A stretch of 64,000 nucleotides of DNA from Arenicola marina (lineage: Eukaryota; Annelida; Polychaeta; Arenicolidae), in contig OZ025260.1 of assembly GCA_964019135.1 (NCBI GenBank), positions 12,332,254-12,396,253 of the forward strand, read 5' to 3'. The notes under the pieces are model-generated. The model was not told where the DNA came from and ran no database searches. It worked only from the letters and a program-made list of their open reading frames with translations. Shown piece after piece: positions 48,680-59,550 of the stretch; within the stretch, counting starts at the first letter, position 1, and every line of letters begins with the position of its first letter. Position numbers and translations under genes: made by a program.

Positions 48680-49898
48680 GGTGTTAAAGCCATGAGACTT
48701 AAAGCCAAACAACCAGTGGAATAGAATGCGAACACTTCAAGACCTGGAGAGAGTATTGATATCCGGTGTTAAAGCCATGAGACTTAAAGCCAAACAACCA
48801 GTGGAATAGAATGCGAACACTTCAATACCTGGCGAGAGTATTGATATCTGGTGTTAAAGCCATGAAACTTAGAGCCAAAAAATCAGTGGAATAGAATGTG
48901 AACACTTCAAGACCTGGCGAGAGTATTGATATCTGGTGTTAAAGCCATGAGACCTAAAGCTAAACAACCAGTGGAATATAATGCGAACACTTCAAGACCT
49001 GGCGAGAGTATTGATATCTGGTGTTAAAGCCATGAGACTTAAAGCCATGAGACTTAAAGCCAAACAACCAGCGGAGTAGAATGTGAACACTTCAAAACCT
49101 GAAGAGAGTATTGATATCTGGTGTTAAAGCCATGAGACTTAAAGCCAAACAACCAGTGGAATAGAATGCGAACACTTCAATACCTGGCGAGAGTATTGAT
49201 ATCTGGTGTTAAAGCCATGAAACTTAGAGCCAAAAAATCAGTGGAATAGAATGTGAACACTTCAAGACCTGGCGAGAGTATTGATATCCGGTGTTAAAGC
49301 CATGAGACCTAAAGCTAAACAACCAGTGGAATAGAATGCGAACACTTCAATACCTGGAGAGAGTATTGATATCTGGTGTTAAAGCCATGAGACTTAAAGC
49401 CAAACAACCAATGGAATAGAATGCGAACACTTCAATACCTGGCGAGAGTATTGATATTTGGTGTTAAAGCCATGAAACTTAGAGCCAAAAAATCAGTGGA
49501 ATAGAATGTGAACACTTCAAGACCTGGCGAGAGTATTGATATCCGGTGTTAAAGCCATGAGACCTAAAGCTAAACAACCAGTGGAATAGAATGCGAACAC
49601 TTCAATACCTGGAGAGAGTATTGATATCTGGTGTTAAAGCCATGAGACCTAAAGCTAAACAACCAGTGGAATAGAATGCGAACACTTCAAGACCTGGCGA
49701 GAGTATTGATATCTGGTGTTAAAGCCATGAGACTTAAAGCCATGAGACTTAAAGCCAAACAACCAGCGGAGTAGAATGTGAACACTTCAAAACCTGAAGA
49801 GAGTATTGATATCTGGTGTTAAAGCCATGAGACTTAAAGCCAAACAACCAGGGGAATAGAATGCGAACACTTTAAGACCTGGCGAGAATTTATGTATC
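48680..49898. repeat. 85-bp tandem repeat, 14 units
   Basis: Units begin GGTGTTAAAGCCATGA at 48,680, 48,765, 48,850, 48,935, 49,020, 49,120, 49,205, 49,290, 49,375, 49,460, 49,545, 49,630, 49,715 and 49,815. Spacing is 85 bp except for two 100-bp units, at 49,020 and 49,715, that duplicate 15 bp (CATGAGACTTAAAGC). Four types occur: A (gagacttaaagcc), B (gaaacttagagcc), C (gagacctaaagct) and D (the 15-bp duplication). Their order is A A B C D A B C A B C C D A, so an ABC block of 255 bp was amplified. Confidence 0.95.
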
Positions 49899-51345
49899 TC
49901 GCGAGCTTGAAATCCACCATAATATGGAGACCCTTCATTTATTTCGAAACGAGATGAATCATGTTTTAAGTAGACATCCTGGAAACATTGGCTAGTAGTA
50001 ATTTAGCACTTTCTAAAATCAATTTTTGTGCAATAAGATAAAGCGACATGGTTTGATAGCACTACTGGTGCAAGAAGGTGTGCTGTCCGTTGAACCAACG
50101 CTCTGGTGTTTTGTACTTAGACACACACATCCCGTTAACGTCCTACGTGTGGTCCAGCCAGCCTCCATGTTAACATGTTCGTCTTAATTGCATCGTAACA
50201 GTATTTTACCCTGCAATGCTACCTCCATATTATTTTGCTGTGCACAGTGTGTTTATTGTGAATAAGATCATATGTTGTTTTTATGTAATGTAGCACAGAA
50301 CATCAGGCATATTGTCTCCAAATGCAGGACAATAGAATCTGGGAAAACTACTATTGGGTTGTAATCAGAAAAATATTCATTTCAAAATATCCATAATATA
50401 ATATTTTTCAAAGTCAGAACTTATTTTTATGTATAGCCTGCTACAATTTAGCGATTTATTTTACATATATTTTTATGTCATCGTACGTTACTGTATATCA
50501 AGTTTTGAGTTGTGCATATTTGTTTACGATAGTTGTAATAAAGAAAATTATTTGAACAGTGTTGTTCAATGTCTAGGTTGGACACTAAGTTTAAACTACA
50601 TTTGTTAAATTTTCTTTACGGGGAAGCCGGTTCAAAGTTTCTGCGTCAAGTCAAGAACCTGTTCATGGCGCTAAGTGTAGGGTTATAAAACACTGACCAG
50701 AAAGAGAATCATTCCAGGAACATTAGACCAGGCAATTTCCGGATAGTAATCAATCTTGTACCATGCTGAATTTGGTACGAAACGTGGTATTTAGTATTCC
50801 GCCTCTATATATCAGAGAGCGCTTCACTTGATCACCATTGCCTACGAGACCGAGACTTTCTATGCTGATTATTAAAGTAATGATTATCAAATCTTATATA
50901 TCTATATATAAATATATAAATGGGCTACCTATCAACAGCCGGCATAGCAGAAATAACTCACTTTTCCATCTGGCGGACGTCCAGGGGGCGGTGGGGGGAG
51001 CTAGCATGGGCTTTGCTTTCCCAAAAGGCCGGTGCATGGCTCCAAACCCCACTTTGGCAAATGTCTATACTCGTGCATGAAAAATATACCATGTCTTTCC
51101 TGGCGAAAGTAAGGGATGACTCACGGAAACATCTGAACCTTGACCCCACTAAAATCTATCAATCCGTCTCTTTGTGGGCTAAGGGCAGCCTCGCGACACG
51201 CGACAAGCGACACAGGCATATTTGAAACATCGACATTCGACAGTACCCCCAAAAATCCGACACTGAGGATCTTCAAAAGCGATATCGACACAGATATTGG
51301 CATTTTAGAAAATAAAATTACACTAATCTGAAAAGCGAACGTCAG
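49899..51345. other. Unique A/T-rich region, no gene recognised
   Basis: About 1.4 kb of mostly unique DNA. The part up to about 50,560 resembles a 3' untranslated region and ends in a poly(A) signal, but I see no coding sequence joined to it. Frames of 60-101 codons around 50,840-51,330 have no recognisable domain. The short run near 51,190 (cgcgacacgcgacaagcgaca) is internally repetitive. Confidence 0.45.
50537..50542 (+). terminator. Candidate poly(A) signal
   Basis: AATAAA is followed about 20 bases later by a GT-rich stretch (gtgttgttcaatgtc), the usual arrangement of a cleavage and polyadenylation site. The preceding 600 bases are A/T-rich and non-repetitive. The transcript it would serve is not identified. 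Confidence 0.35.
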
Positions 51346-51396
51346 TCTAACCTGACCTTAACTTAACTCTAACTTAACCCTCCCTAACCTAACCCT
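51346..51396. repeat. Degenerate TTAACC-like short repeat
   Basis: About 50 bases of imperfect ctaacc, cttaac and taaccc words. They resemble decayed telomere-type repeat (C-rich strand of TTAGGG) but are too short and irregular to be a telomere. A C-rich tract follows at 51,468-51,487. Confidence 0.5.
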
Positions 51397-51490
51397 GTGT
51401 GTATATATTTATGTGTGTGCAGATAGATGGGATTACTTCCGGAGACATCGGTCCTGTATACAATGACCCCCCTCCCCCCACCCCCACACT

Positions 51491-51685
51491 GAGCTCAAAG
51501 CGTCCTACCTAAACCAATATTAACCAACTCTGTCATTGAGATATCATGTGTCCTACAGAGCTCAAGGCGTCCTACCTAAACCAATATCAACCCACTCTGT
51601 CATTGAGATATGATGTGTCCTACAGAGCTCAAAGCGTCCTACCTAAACCAATATCAACCCACTCTGTTCATTGACATGGGATGAG
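51491..51685. repeat. 67-bp tandem repeat, about 2.8 units
   Basis: Units starting GAGCTCAA lie at 51,491, 51,558 and 51,625, exactly 67 bp apart. They share GCGTCCTACCTAAACCAATAT and a CTCTGTCATTGAGATATG tail, and differ by a few substitutions. The last unit is incomplete. Confidence 0.92.
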
Positions 51686-52057
51686 TCTTCATGCTTTCAA
51701 TATTGAAGACTGAGGCCGCAAAATATTAAATAAAATGTTCGCCGTGGCCTCTGAGTGTGAACCTTCTTGTTGTACCATCCAGGTGACGCATGCGCAATGT
51801 TGGCAAGTAACAGGGTCCGAAGTAAACTGACGGCGGAGTGATATCATCAATGTGATTCCTACCCTAATCACAACCATTCGTCCGCTACAAGCATACCACG
51901 TGGCTCCTCGATTGCCTGCCTCGCGATATGATCTACAGGGGTTAAATTAAGCGTCCTGCCTAATTAAACCAAACAACTAATCCCACCGACTTGCTCTCTG
52001 ACCATCACAGCACAACGCGGCACACATCTTGGACGGATTCATGTTGCGGTCATTTGG
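51686..52057. other. Unique spacer, no gene recognised
   Basis: About 370 bp of non-repetitive sequence between the 67-bp and 28-bp repeats. No long frame, RNA fold or transposon end was recognised. Confidence 0.5.
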
Positions 52058-53870
52058 CAGTCATAGCGCAGTCTACGATCAGGGACGGTCATAGCGCAGT
52101 CTACGGCCAGGACGGTCATAGCGCAGTCTACGACCAGGGACGGTCATAGCGCAGTCTACGGCCAGGGACGGCCATAGCGCAGTCTACGGCCAGGGACGGT
52201 CATAGCGCAGTCTACGGCCAGGGACGGCCATAGCGCAGTCTACGGCCAGGACGATCATAGCGCAGTCTACGGCCAGGGACAGTCATAGCGCAGTCTACGA
52301 CCAGGGACGGTCATAGCGCAGTCTACGACCAGGGACGGTCATAGCGCAGTCTACGATCAGGGACGGTCATAGCGCAGTCTACGGCCAGAGACGGTCATAG
52401 CGCAGTCTACGGCCAGGGACGGTCATAGCGCAGTCTACGGCCAGGACGGTCATAGCGCAGTCTACGATCAGGGACGGTCATAGCGCAGTCTACGGCCAGG
52501 ACGGTCATAGCGCAGTCTACGACCAGGGACGGTCATAGCGCAGTCTACGGCCAGGGACGGTCATAGCGCAGTCTACGGCCAGGGACGGTCATAGCGCAGT
52601 CTACGGCCAGGACGGTCATAGCGCAGTCTACGACCAGGGACGGTCATAGCGCAGTCTACGGCCAGGGACGGTCATAGCGCAGTCTACGGCCAGGGACGGC
52701 CATAGCGCAGTCTACGGCCAGGGACGGTCATAGCGCAGTCTACGGCCAGGGACGGTCATAGCGCAGTCTACGGCCAGGACGGTCATAGCGCAGTCTACGA
52801 CCAGGGACGGTCATAGCGCAGTCTACGGCCAGGGACGGTCATAGCGCAGTCTACGGCCAGGGACGGCCATAGCGCAGTCTACGGCCAGGACGATCATAGC
52901 GCAGTCTACGGCCAGGGACAGTCATAGCGCAGTCTACGACCAGGGACGGTCATAGCGCAGTCTACGACCAGGGACGGTCATAGCGCAGTCTACGATCAGG
53001 GACGGTCATAGCGCAGTCTACGGCCAGAGACGGTCATAGCGCAGTCTACGGCCAGGGACGGTCATAGCGCAGTCTACGGCCAGGACGGTCATAGCGCAGT
53101 CTACGGCCAGGGACGGTCATAGCGCAGTCTACGATCAGGGACGGTCATAGCGCAGTCTACGATCAGGGACGGTCATAGCGCAGTCTACGGCCAGAGACGG
53201 TCATAGCGCAGTCTACGGCCAGGGACGGTCATAGCGCAGTCTACGGCCAGGGACGGTCATAGCGCAGTCTACGACCAGGGACGGTCATAGCGCAGTCTAC
53301 GATCAGGGACGGTCATAGCGCAGTCTACGACCAGGGACGGTCATAGCGCAGTCTACGGCCAGGGACGGTCATAGCGCAGGCCACGACCAGGGACAGTCAT
53401 AGCGCAGTCTACGACCAGGGACGGTCATAGCGCAGTCTACGGCCAGGGACGGTCATAGCGCAGTCTACGGTCAGGGACGGTCATAGCGCACTCTACGACC
53501 AGGGACGGTCATAGCGCAGTCCACGACCAGGGGCGGTCATAGCGCAGTCTAGGACCAGGGACGGTCATAGCGCAGTCTATGGCCAGGGACGGTCATAGTC
53601 CAGTCTACGGCCAGGGACGGTCATAGTCCAGTCTATGGCCAGGGACGGTCATAGCGCAGGCCACGACCAGGGACAGTCATAGCGCAGTCCACGACCAGGG
53701 ACAGTCATAGCGCAGTCTACGACCAGGGACAGTCATAGCGCAGTCTACGGCCAGGGACGGTCATAGCGCAGTCTACGGCCAGGACGGTCATAGCGCAGTC
53801 TACGACCAGGGACGGTCATAGCGCAGTCTACGACCAGGGTTCATAAGGCAGTCATAGCGCCGTTTACGAC
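52058..53870. repeat. 28-bp minisatellite, about 64 units
   Basis: Units contain GGACGGTCATAGCGCAGTC followed by TACGGCCAG, TACGACCAG or TACGATCAG. A 27-bp form lacks one G of the GGG. A longer period of 639 bp is visible: the rare ACGATCATAG occurs at 52,251 and 52,890 with the same run of neighbours. Units decay towards the right end (about 53,400 onward), consistent with turnover concentrated in the middle. Confidence 0.95.
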
Positions 53871-54128
53871 CGGGCACGGTCATAGCGCCAAATCTCGGTT
53901 TTATGTAGGGGTCATAGCCGCTTACACTTAGTAAATTGTTCATAGTGGCGGTCTTAACTTATGACAGCTACCCCCCAGTCTTGACGACGCTATGACCGGG
54001 CACGAGCCTGTTGTTAACATGTACAAGTGTCTATAAACTGGCATATTGCAGTATCCCGATGTTGGCAAATTAACCGTAGATCGGTTTTATGCACATATTA
54101 GGGTAAAAGTAAAAGTCAACAATGTATT
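53871..54128 (+). repeat. Diverged tail A shared by the two 28-bp arrays
   Basis: The sequence following the 28-bp array resembles the sequence following the shorter 28-bp array at 55,590-55,840. Shared words in the same order include TAGCCGCT, TAGTGGCGGTCTTA, GACGCTATGACCG, GCACGAGCC, TTGTTAA, GGCAAATT and GTCAATAATG or GTCAACAATG. The copies are well diverged, with many substitutions and small indels. Confidence 0.75.
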
Positions 54129-54136
54129 TTACTTAT

Positions 54137-55020
54137 ATCCCGGAGCCATAGCCCGGAGCCATAGCCCGGAGCCACAGCCCCGTGCTCGAAGCAATAGCCC
54201 TGAGCCGTAGCTCGGAGCCATAGCCCCGAGCCATAGCCCGGAGCCACAGCCGCGTGCTCGGAGCAATAGCCCTGAGCCGTAGCCCGGAGCAATAGCCCGG
54301 AGCCATAGCCCGGAGCCACAGCCCCGTGCTCGGAGCAATAGCCCGGAGCCACAGCCCGGAGCCATAGCCCGGCGACCAGAGCCATAGCCCGGCCACCGGA
54401 GCAATAGCCCAGAACCATAGCCCGGAGCGATAGCCCGGAGTCATATCCCGGAGCCACATCCCGAAGTTATATCCCGAAGCCATAGCCCGGCGCTCGGAGT
54501 CATAGCCTGGAGCCATAGCTCAGAGCCACAGCCCCGAGCCGTAGCCCGTAGCCACAGCCCGGAGCCATAGCCTGGCGACCGGAGCCTTAACCCGACGCTC
54601 AGAGCCATAGCCCGGCCACCGGAGCAATAGCCCAGAACCATAGCCCGGAGCGATAGCCCGGAGTCATATCCCGGAGCCACATGCCGTAGTTATATCCCGG
54701 AGCCATAGCCCGGAGCCACAGCCCGGAGCCACAGCCCGGAGCCACAGCCCGGAGCCATAGCCCGGAGCCATAGCCCGGAGCCATAGCCCGGAGCCATAGC
54801 CCGGAGCCACAGCCCGGAGCCATAGCCCGGAGCCACAGCCCGGAGCCACAGCCCGGAGCCACAGCCCGGAGCCACAGCCCGGAGCCACAGCCCGGAGCCA
54901 CAGCCAGGCTTTCAGAGCCATAGCCCAGCGTTCGGAGCCATAGCCCAGCGACCGGAGCCATAGCCAGGCGCACGAATCCTTAGCCCGACGCCATAGGAGG
55001 GCGACCGGAGCCATAGCCCA
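54137..55020. repeat. 13-bp minisatellite, about 68 units
   Basis: Units read GAGCCATAGCCCG or GAGCCACAGCCCG, counted at 13-bp spacing (for example 54,726 and 54,739). The most regular part is 54,690-54,900. Both sides hold degenerate forms such as cgtgctcggagca and cggcgaccggagc. Because 39 bp encodes 13 residues, minus-strand frames read as 13-residue repeats. I treat them as artefacts. Confidence 0.95.
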
Positions 55021-55345
55021 GGGCTATAGTCGAGTGTCGGGAAGCGAGGGCGAGATCGCGAGAACGCGAGAGGAATATCGCCAGTGCGAGATCGCTAGTG
55101 GCACAAAAATGCCACCATACCTGGCATGAATGATGTGATTGTTTATACAGAGGGCGTGACGCAATTTCGAGGAAACACTCAGTCATGTCTAACAATAGAT
55201 GGTTCTCTCCGATCTTAGTGCCGACAGGCAGCTTCTTTGCTTATGGAACGCGGTTGGTCTTAGTTTATGACCGAGTCGTTAGTATGCTCAATTTAGAGTC
55301 TTAGCGCCATGTCCGGTCATACGTTAAGATCATTCTTCATGAAAC
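55021..55345. other. Spacer with CG-rich short words
   Basis: The first 90 bases are rich in gcgagg, cgagat and cgcgag words. GCGAGGGCGAGATCGCGAG at 55,044-55,062 is the approximate reverse complement of 56,803-56,820. The rest (about 55,120-55,345) is unique and contains ggtcttag and ggtcata words like those in the adjacent 28-bp element, so it may be that element's left flank. No gene is seen. Confidence 0.5.
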
Positions 55346-55600
55346 CGGCCCCAGGGACGGTCATAGCGCTGTCTACGGCCAGGGACGGTCATAGCGCAGT
55401 CTACGGCCAGAGACGGTCATAGCACAGTCTACGGCCAGGGACGGTCACAGCCCAGTCTACGGCCAGTGACGGTCATAGCGCAGTCTACGGCCAGGGACGG
55501 TCACAGCCCAGTCTACGGCCAGGGACGGACATAGCGCAGTCTACGGCCAGGGACGGTCATACCGCTGTCTACGACCAGTTATAATTCAGTCTACGACCAG
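55346..55600. repeat. Second 28-bp minisatellite array, about 9 units
   Basis: Same unit family as 52,058-53,870 (GGACGGTCATAGCGCAGTC plus TACGGCCAG), with variants such as tcacagcccag and tcataccgctg. It is followed by the same kind of tail, so it is a shorter copy of the same composite. Confidence 0.92.
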
Positions 55601-55840
55601 GACGGTCGTAAATGGCTCCATATACCGGTTGTATGTGGCGGTCTTAGCCGCTAAACCTTAGGAGACTCTCTTAGTGGCGGTCTTACGACCCCCCCCCCCC
55701 CTCCTCCTCCAATCTTAACGACGCTATGACCGAGCACGAGCCATTTGTTAATTAACACGTAGATGGCAAATTGTGTTATCAGGGCAAGTAAAATTTAAGG
55801 TCAATAATGGAATTCAATAGCGTGCCGCCTTTTACTGCGA
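55590..55840 (+). repeat. Diverged tail B shared by the two 28-bp arrays
   Basis: Diverged copy of 53,871-54,128, with the common words in the same order. It has a longer C-run (about 55,687-55,699) followed by CTCCTCCTCC where tail A has a short CCCCCC. Confidence 0.75.
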
Positions 55841-55957
55841 TATTAAATTATCTGCTATCTTGCATTCTCGCCTGGCACAAAAAGGGGCGAGCACACGAGA
55901 ACGCGAGAATGCGCGCGCGAGATTGCTAAAACGCGAGGGCGTTAGCGCGAGACTGAT

Positions 55958-56815
55958 CTCGCCCTCGTCAGCACCATCTCGCCCTCGTCAGCACCATTTC
56001 GCCCTCGTCAGCACCATCTCGCCCTCGTCAGTACCATCTCGCCCTCGTCAGCACCATCTCGCCCTCGTCAGTACCATCTCGCCCTCGTCAGCACCATCTC
56101 GCCCTCGTCAGCACCATCTCGCCCTCGTCAACACCATTTCGCTCTCGTCAGCACCATCTAGCCCTCGTCAGTACCATCTCGCCCTCGTCAGCACCATCTC
56201 GCCCTCGTCAGCACCATCTCGCCCTCGTCAGCACCATCTCGCCCTCGTCAGCACCATCTCGCCCTCGTCAGCACCATCTCGCCCTCGTCAGCACCATCTC
56301 GCCCTCGTCAGCACCATCTCGCCCTCGTCAGTACCATCTCGCCCTCGTCAGCACCATCTCGCCCTCGTCAGCACCATCTCGCCCTCGTCAGCACCATCTC
56401 GCCCTCGTCAGCACCATCTCGCCCTCGTCAGCACCATCTCGCCCTCGTCAGCACCATCTCGCCCTCGTCAGTACCATCTCGCCCTCGTCAGCACCATCTC
56501 GCCCTCGTCAGCACCATCTCGCCCTCGTCAGCACCATATCGCCCTCGTCAGCACCATCTCGCCCTCGTCAGCACCATCTCGCCCTCGTCAGCACCATCTC
56601 GCCCTCGTCAGCACCATCTCGCCCTCGTCAGCACCATCTCGCCCTCGTCAGCACCATCTCGCCCTCGTCAGCACCATCTCGCCCTCGTCAGCACCATCTC
56701 GCCCTCGTCAGTCCCATCTCGCCCTCGTCAGTACCATCTCGCCCTCGTCAGCACCATCTCGCCCTCGTCAGCACCATCTCGCCCTCGTCAGCACCATCTC
56801 GCCCTCGCGATCTCG
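55958..56815. repeat. 20-bp minisatellite, about 43 units
   Basis: Nearly perfect units of ATCTCGCCCTCGTCAGCACC repeat with the main variant GTACC. The strand is pyrimidine-rich. It is entered from the left through gcgagaacgcgagaatgcg words (55,890-55,950) and left through ctcgcgatctcgcactcg. Three units (60 bp) encode 20 residues, giving a 322-codon frame at 55,860-56,828 that I reject as a gene. Confidence 0.96.
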
Positions 56816-56895
56816 CACTCGATTCTAGCACAGTGCACGGAGCCTGAGATCCAACGCACAGAACCGTGTTCAGTCCGTTGGCAGTTATCCTGTAC

Positions 56896-57075
56896 AAAAT
56901 GTAGTGTCGCCCTCTAGTGAGTGATTTCGTAGTTATCCAGTACAGAATGCAGTGCCGCCCTCTAGTGTGTCACAGCGTAGTCAACCAGTACGAAAAAGTA
57001 GTGCCGCCCCCTAGTGAGTGATTTCATAGTTAACCGGTACAGAATGTAGCTCCGCCCTCTGGCGAGTCAACCAGT
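56896..57075. repeat. 48-bp tandem repeat, about 3.7 units
   Basis: GTAGTGTCGCCCTCTAG-like words recur at 56,901, 56,949, 56,998 and 57,046, followed by a GAGTGATTTC.TAGTTA.CC.GTAC segment. Units differ by about 10-20%. Confidence 0.85.
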
Positions 57076-57189
57076 CGTAGTCAACTGAAAAAACAATATC
57101 CATCTGGCAACAACATTGTAAGCGAGCGCTGAGAGCGTATAGCATTTGGTGCAGCCAGGTCCGCCTTATGTCTCCGCGGGTGGGGGTGG

Positions 57190-58415
57190 GGGCTTGGGGC
57201 CCTGACTTGGGGCTACCCTACCAGCCTACTGCGGTGTATGTTACCTTGACTGCCGCTCTTCCCTGTGTGTGTGTGTGTGTGGGGGGGGGCTTGGGACCTT
57301 GACTTTGGGCTACCCTACCAGCCTACTGCGGTGTATGTTACCTTGACTGCCGCTATTCTCTGTGTGTGTGTGGGGGGGGGGGTGACTTTGGGCTACCCTA
57401 CCAGCCTACTGCGGTGTATGTTACCTTGACTGCCGCTCTTCCCTGTGTGTGTGTGTGTGGGGGGGGGGGCTTGGGACCTTGACTTTGGGCTACCCTACCA
57501 GCCTACTGCGGTGTATGTTACCTTGACTGCCGCTATTCCCTGTGTGTGTGTGGGGGGGGGGGTGACTTTGGGCTACCCTACCAGCCTACTGCGGTGTATG
57601 TTACCTTGACTGCCGCTCTTCCCTGTGTGTGTGTGTGTGTGGGGGGGGGCTTGGGACCTTGACTTTGGGCTACCCTACCAGCCTACTGCGGTGTATGTTA
57701 CCTTGACTGCCGCTATTCCCTGTGTGTGTGTGGGGGGGGGGTGACTTTGGGCTACCCTACCAGCCTACTGCGGTGTATGTTACCTTTACTGCCGCTCTTC
57801 CCTGTGTGTGTGGGGGGGGGTGACTTTGGGCTACCCTACCAGCCTACTGCCGTGTATGTTACCTTTACTGCCGCTCTTCCCTGTGTGTGTGTGGGGGGGG
57901 GTGACTTTGGGCTACCCTACCAGCCTACTGCCGTGTATGTTACCTTGACTGCCGCTATTCCCTGTGTGTGTGTGGGGGGGGGGTGACTTTGGGCTACCCT
58001 ACCAGCCTACTGCCGTGTATGTTACCTTGACTGCCGCTCTTCCCTGTGTGTGTGTGTGTGTGGGGGGGGGGGGTGACTTTGGGCTACCCTACCAGCCTAC
58101 TGCGGTGTATGTTACCTTGACTGCCGCTCTTCCCTGTGTGTGTGGGGGGGGGGTGACTTTGGGCTACCCTACCAGCCTACTGCGGTGTATGTTACCTTTA
58201 CTGCCGCTCTTCCCTGTGTGTGTGTGGGGGGGGGGGGCTGGGGACCCTGACTTGGGGCTACCCTACCAGCCTACTGCGGTGTATGTTACCTTGACTGCCG
58301 CTCTTCCCTGTGTGTGTGTGGGGGGGGGTGACTTTGGTCTACCCTACAAGCCTACTGCGGTGTTTGTTACCCTTACTGCCGCTCTTCCTTGTGTGTGTGG
58401 GGGGGGGGGGGAGTA
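57190..58415. repeat. Compound minisatellite with (GT)n(G)n tracts, 14 units
   Basis: Fourteen copies of CTACCCTACCAGCCTACTG (the last with one change) are each followed by GTGTATGTTACCTTGACTG and CCGCTCTTCCC or CCGCTATTCCC, then by a (GT)n run and 8-12 G. Unit length varies from about 80 to 115 bp, mainly through the GT/G tracts and an optional cttgggacctt segment. In 57,180-57,720 long and short units alternate as about 180-bp pairs. Confidence 0.95.
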
Positions 58416-58917
58416 AAACAAGAAGTGGTGTTTCATGCCGCGTTTGTGCCCACCAGGGATGAACAGGGTGTGGTGTGGGTGGGGAGAGGGTGGCATGGCA
58501 GCGTGGCAACCACCTTGCCCGCCGTCACGTGAGGGGGCTAGGGGGGTGGGGGGTCGTTGTATAGCTGTGCACAAACTATTATAAAACAGCTTTCCCGTGC
58601 CCGCCCTGGCCCAAAACAGCAGCCTTACATTTCATTTCACAACCTGGAAGTCCATTCCTCGAAACTATGTGACTGTCAACCCCATGAAGAGTATGTCCAG
58701 ATTCTTCCCGTCTATCCACATGTAGATCTAATGAATTAAAGTGCCTTATCAGTAATTAAATAAGCGTTACTAAAATGATCACAGTATGGGGGCTGACATC
58801 ATGTGGTTGACATTTATATAAACCTATTGCAATAAATTACCCATTGCATACAGCTGTGATGCTGCGGTTGTTACCATGGTTACTGCATGCAAGTCGTGTC
58901 GTGCTTCCGAGAACACT
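58416..58917. other. Unique spacer, no gene recognised
   Basis: G-rich at first and then A/T-rich. TCACGTGA at 58,525-58,532 is a perfect palindromic E-box, but nothing downstream is recognisable as its gene. A 60-codon frame at 58,557-58,739 has no identifiable feature. Confidence 0.45.
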
Positions 58918-59005
58918 AACAGGAAGTAGGCATTACATTACCAGGGAGTAGCTATTACATTACCAGGGAGTAGGTATTACATTACCAGGGAGTAGGTATT
59001 ACATT
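58918..59005. repeat. 22-bp tandem repeat, about 4 units
   Basis: CATTACCAGGGAGTAGGTATTA-like units repeat, with agctatta in one unit and a degenerate first unit (aacaggaagtaggcatta). Confidence 0.85.
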
Positions 59006-59550
59006 AGGGATATTGTAGTAGCGGCCAGCATGCCGCACAGCGAGCGGCCTAGGAGCCTAGGACTCCCTTACAAAGGGGAAGTAATTGTTGTTACGGCCAC
59101 CGATTACGTGTCATTTCACCAGTATTATTGTCTCCATCTACGTCTAAAACAGCCCGAGTGGAAATATGACCCATGACACATTGAAGGCTTGTGTCGGCTA
59201 GCCCGTGGGCCTGAGTCACGGCAGGACATAAGCCAGCGAGGACTAACCCCGAGGACGGATAGCAAGCCTGTATCCAGAGAGGCACAACACATGGGCTGAG
59301 CAACAAGGAATAGAAATAAAGTACAAACGAGGGGCATGTCGAAGCGTATAGTATAGTAGGTATATTGGGGCGTAGAGGAACATCTCGAACGGGGATAACA
59401 AAGATATCGTTCGCGAATATTGGCATACTGATAATGGTATCACATACAGTAACATGGGAGCTTCTAAGGCTCCATGCAACAACAGAGCTTTTAATATGAT
59501 GGCAGAAAGTCACAGAGTATGGGACGGATATGAATTATTGTGAATCATAA
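59006..59550. other. Non-repetitive stretch, possibly decayed LINE sequence
   Basis: No clean coding signal. Being directly upstream of a LINE-like fragment it may be decayed sequence of the same element, but I could not recognise reverse transcriptase motifs. A 140-codon minus-strand frame at 59,091-59,513 has no recognisable domain. Confidence 0.35.

Noticed and set aside
50838-51331. Overlapping frames of 60-101 codons on both strands
   Set aside because: No domain, no consistent frame and no conserved motif. Left as unannotated unique DNA.
54116-55014. Minus-strand frames reading as glycine/alanine/leucine-rich 13-residue repeats
   Set aside because: Produced by the 13-bp minisatellite, with several frames open over the same DNA.
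55860-56828. 322-codon frame with a 20-residue serine/proline-rich repeat
   Set aside because: It coincides with the perfect 20-bp array. Length and composition follow from the repeat and there is no unique coding part.
59091-59513. 140-codon minus-strand frame
   Set aside because: No recognisable domain. It overlaps a stretch that may be decayed LINE sequence on the other strand.
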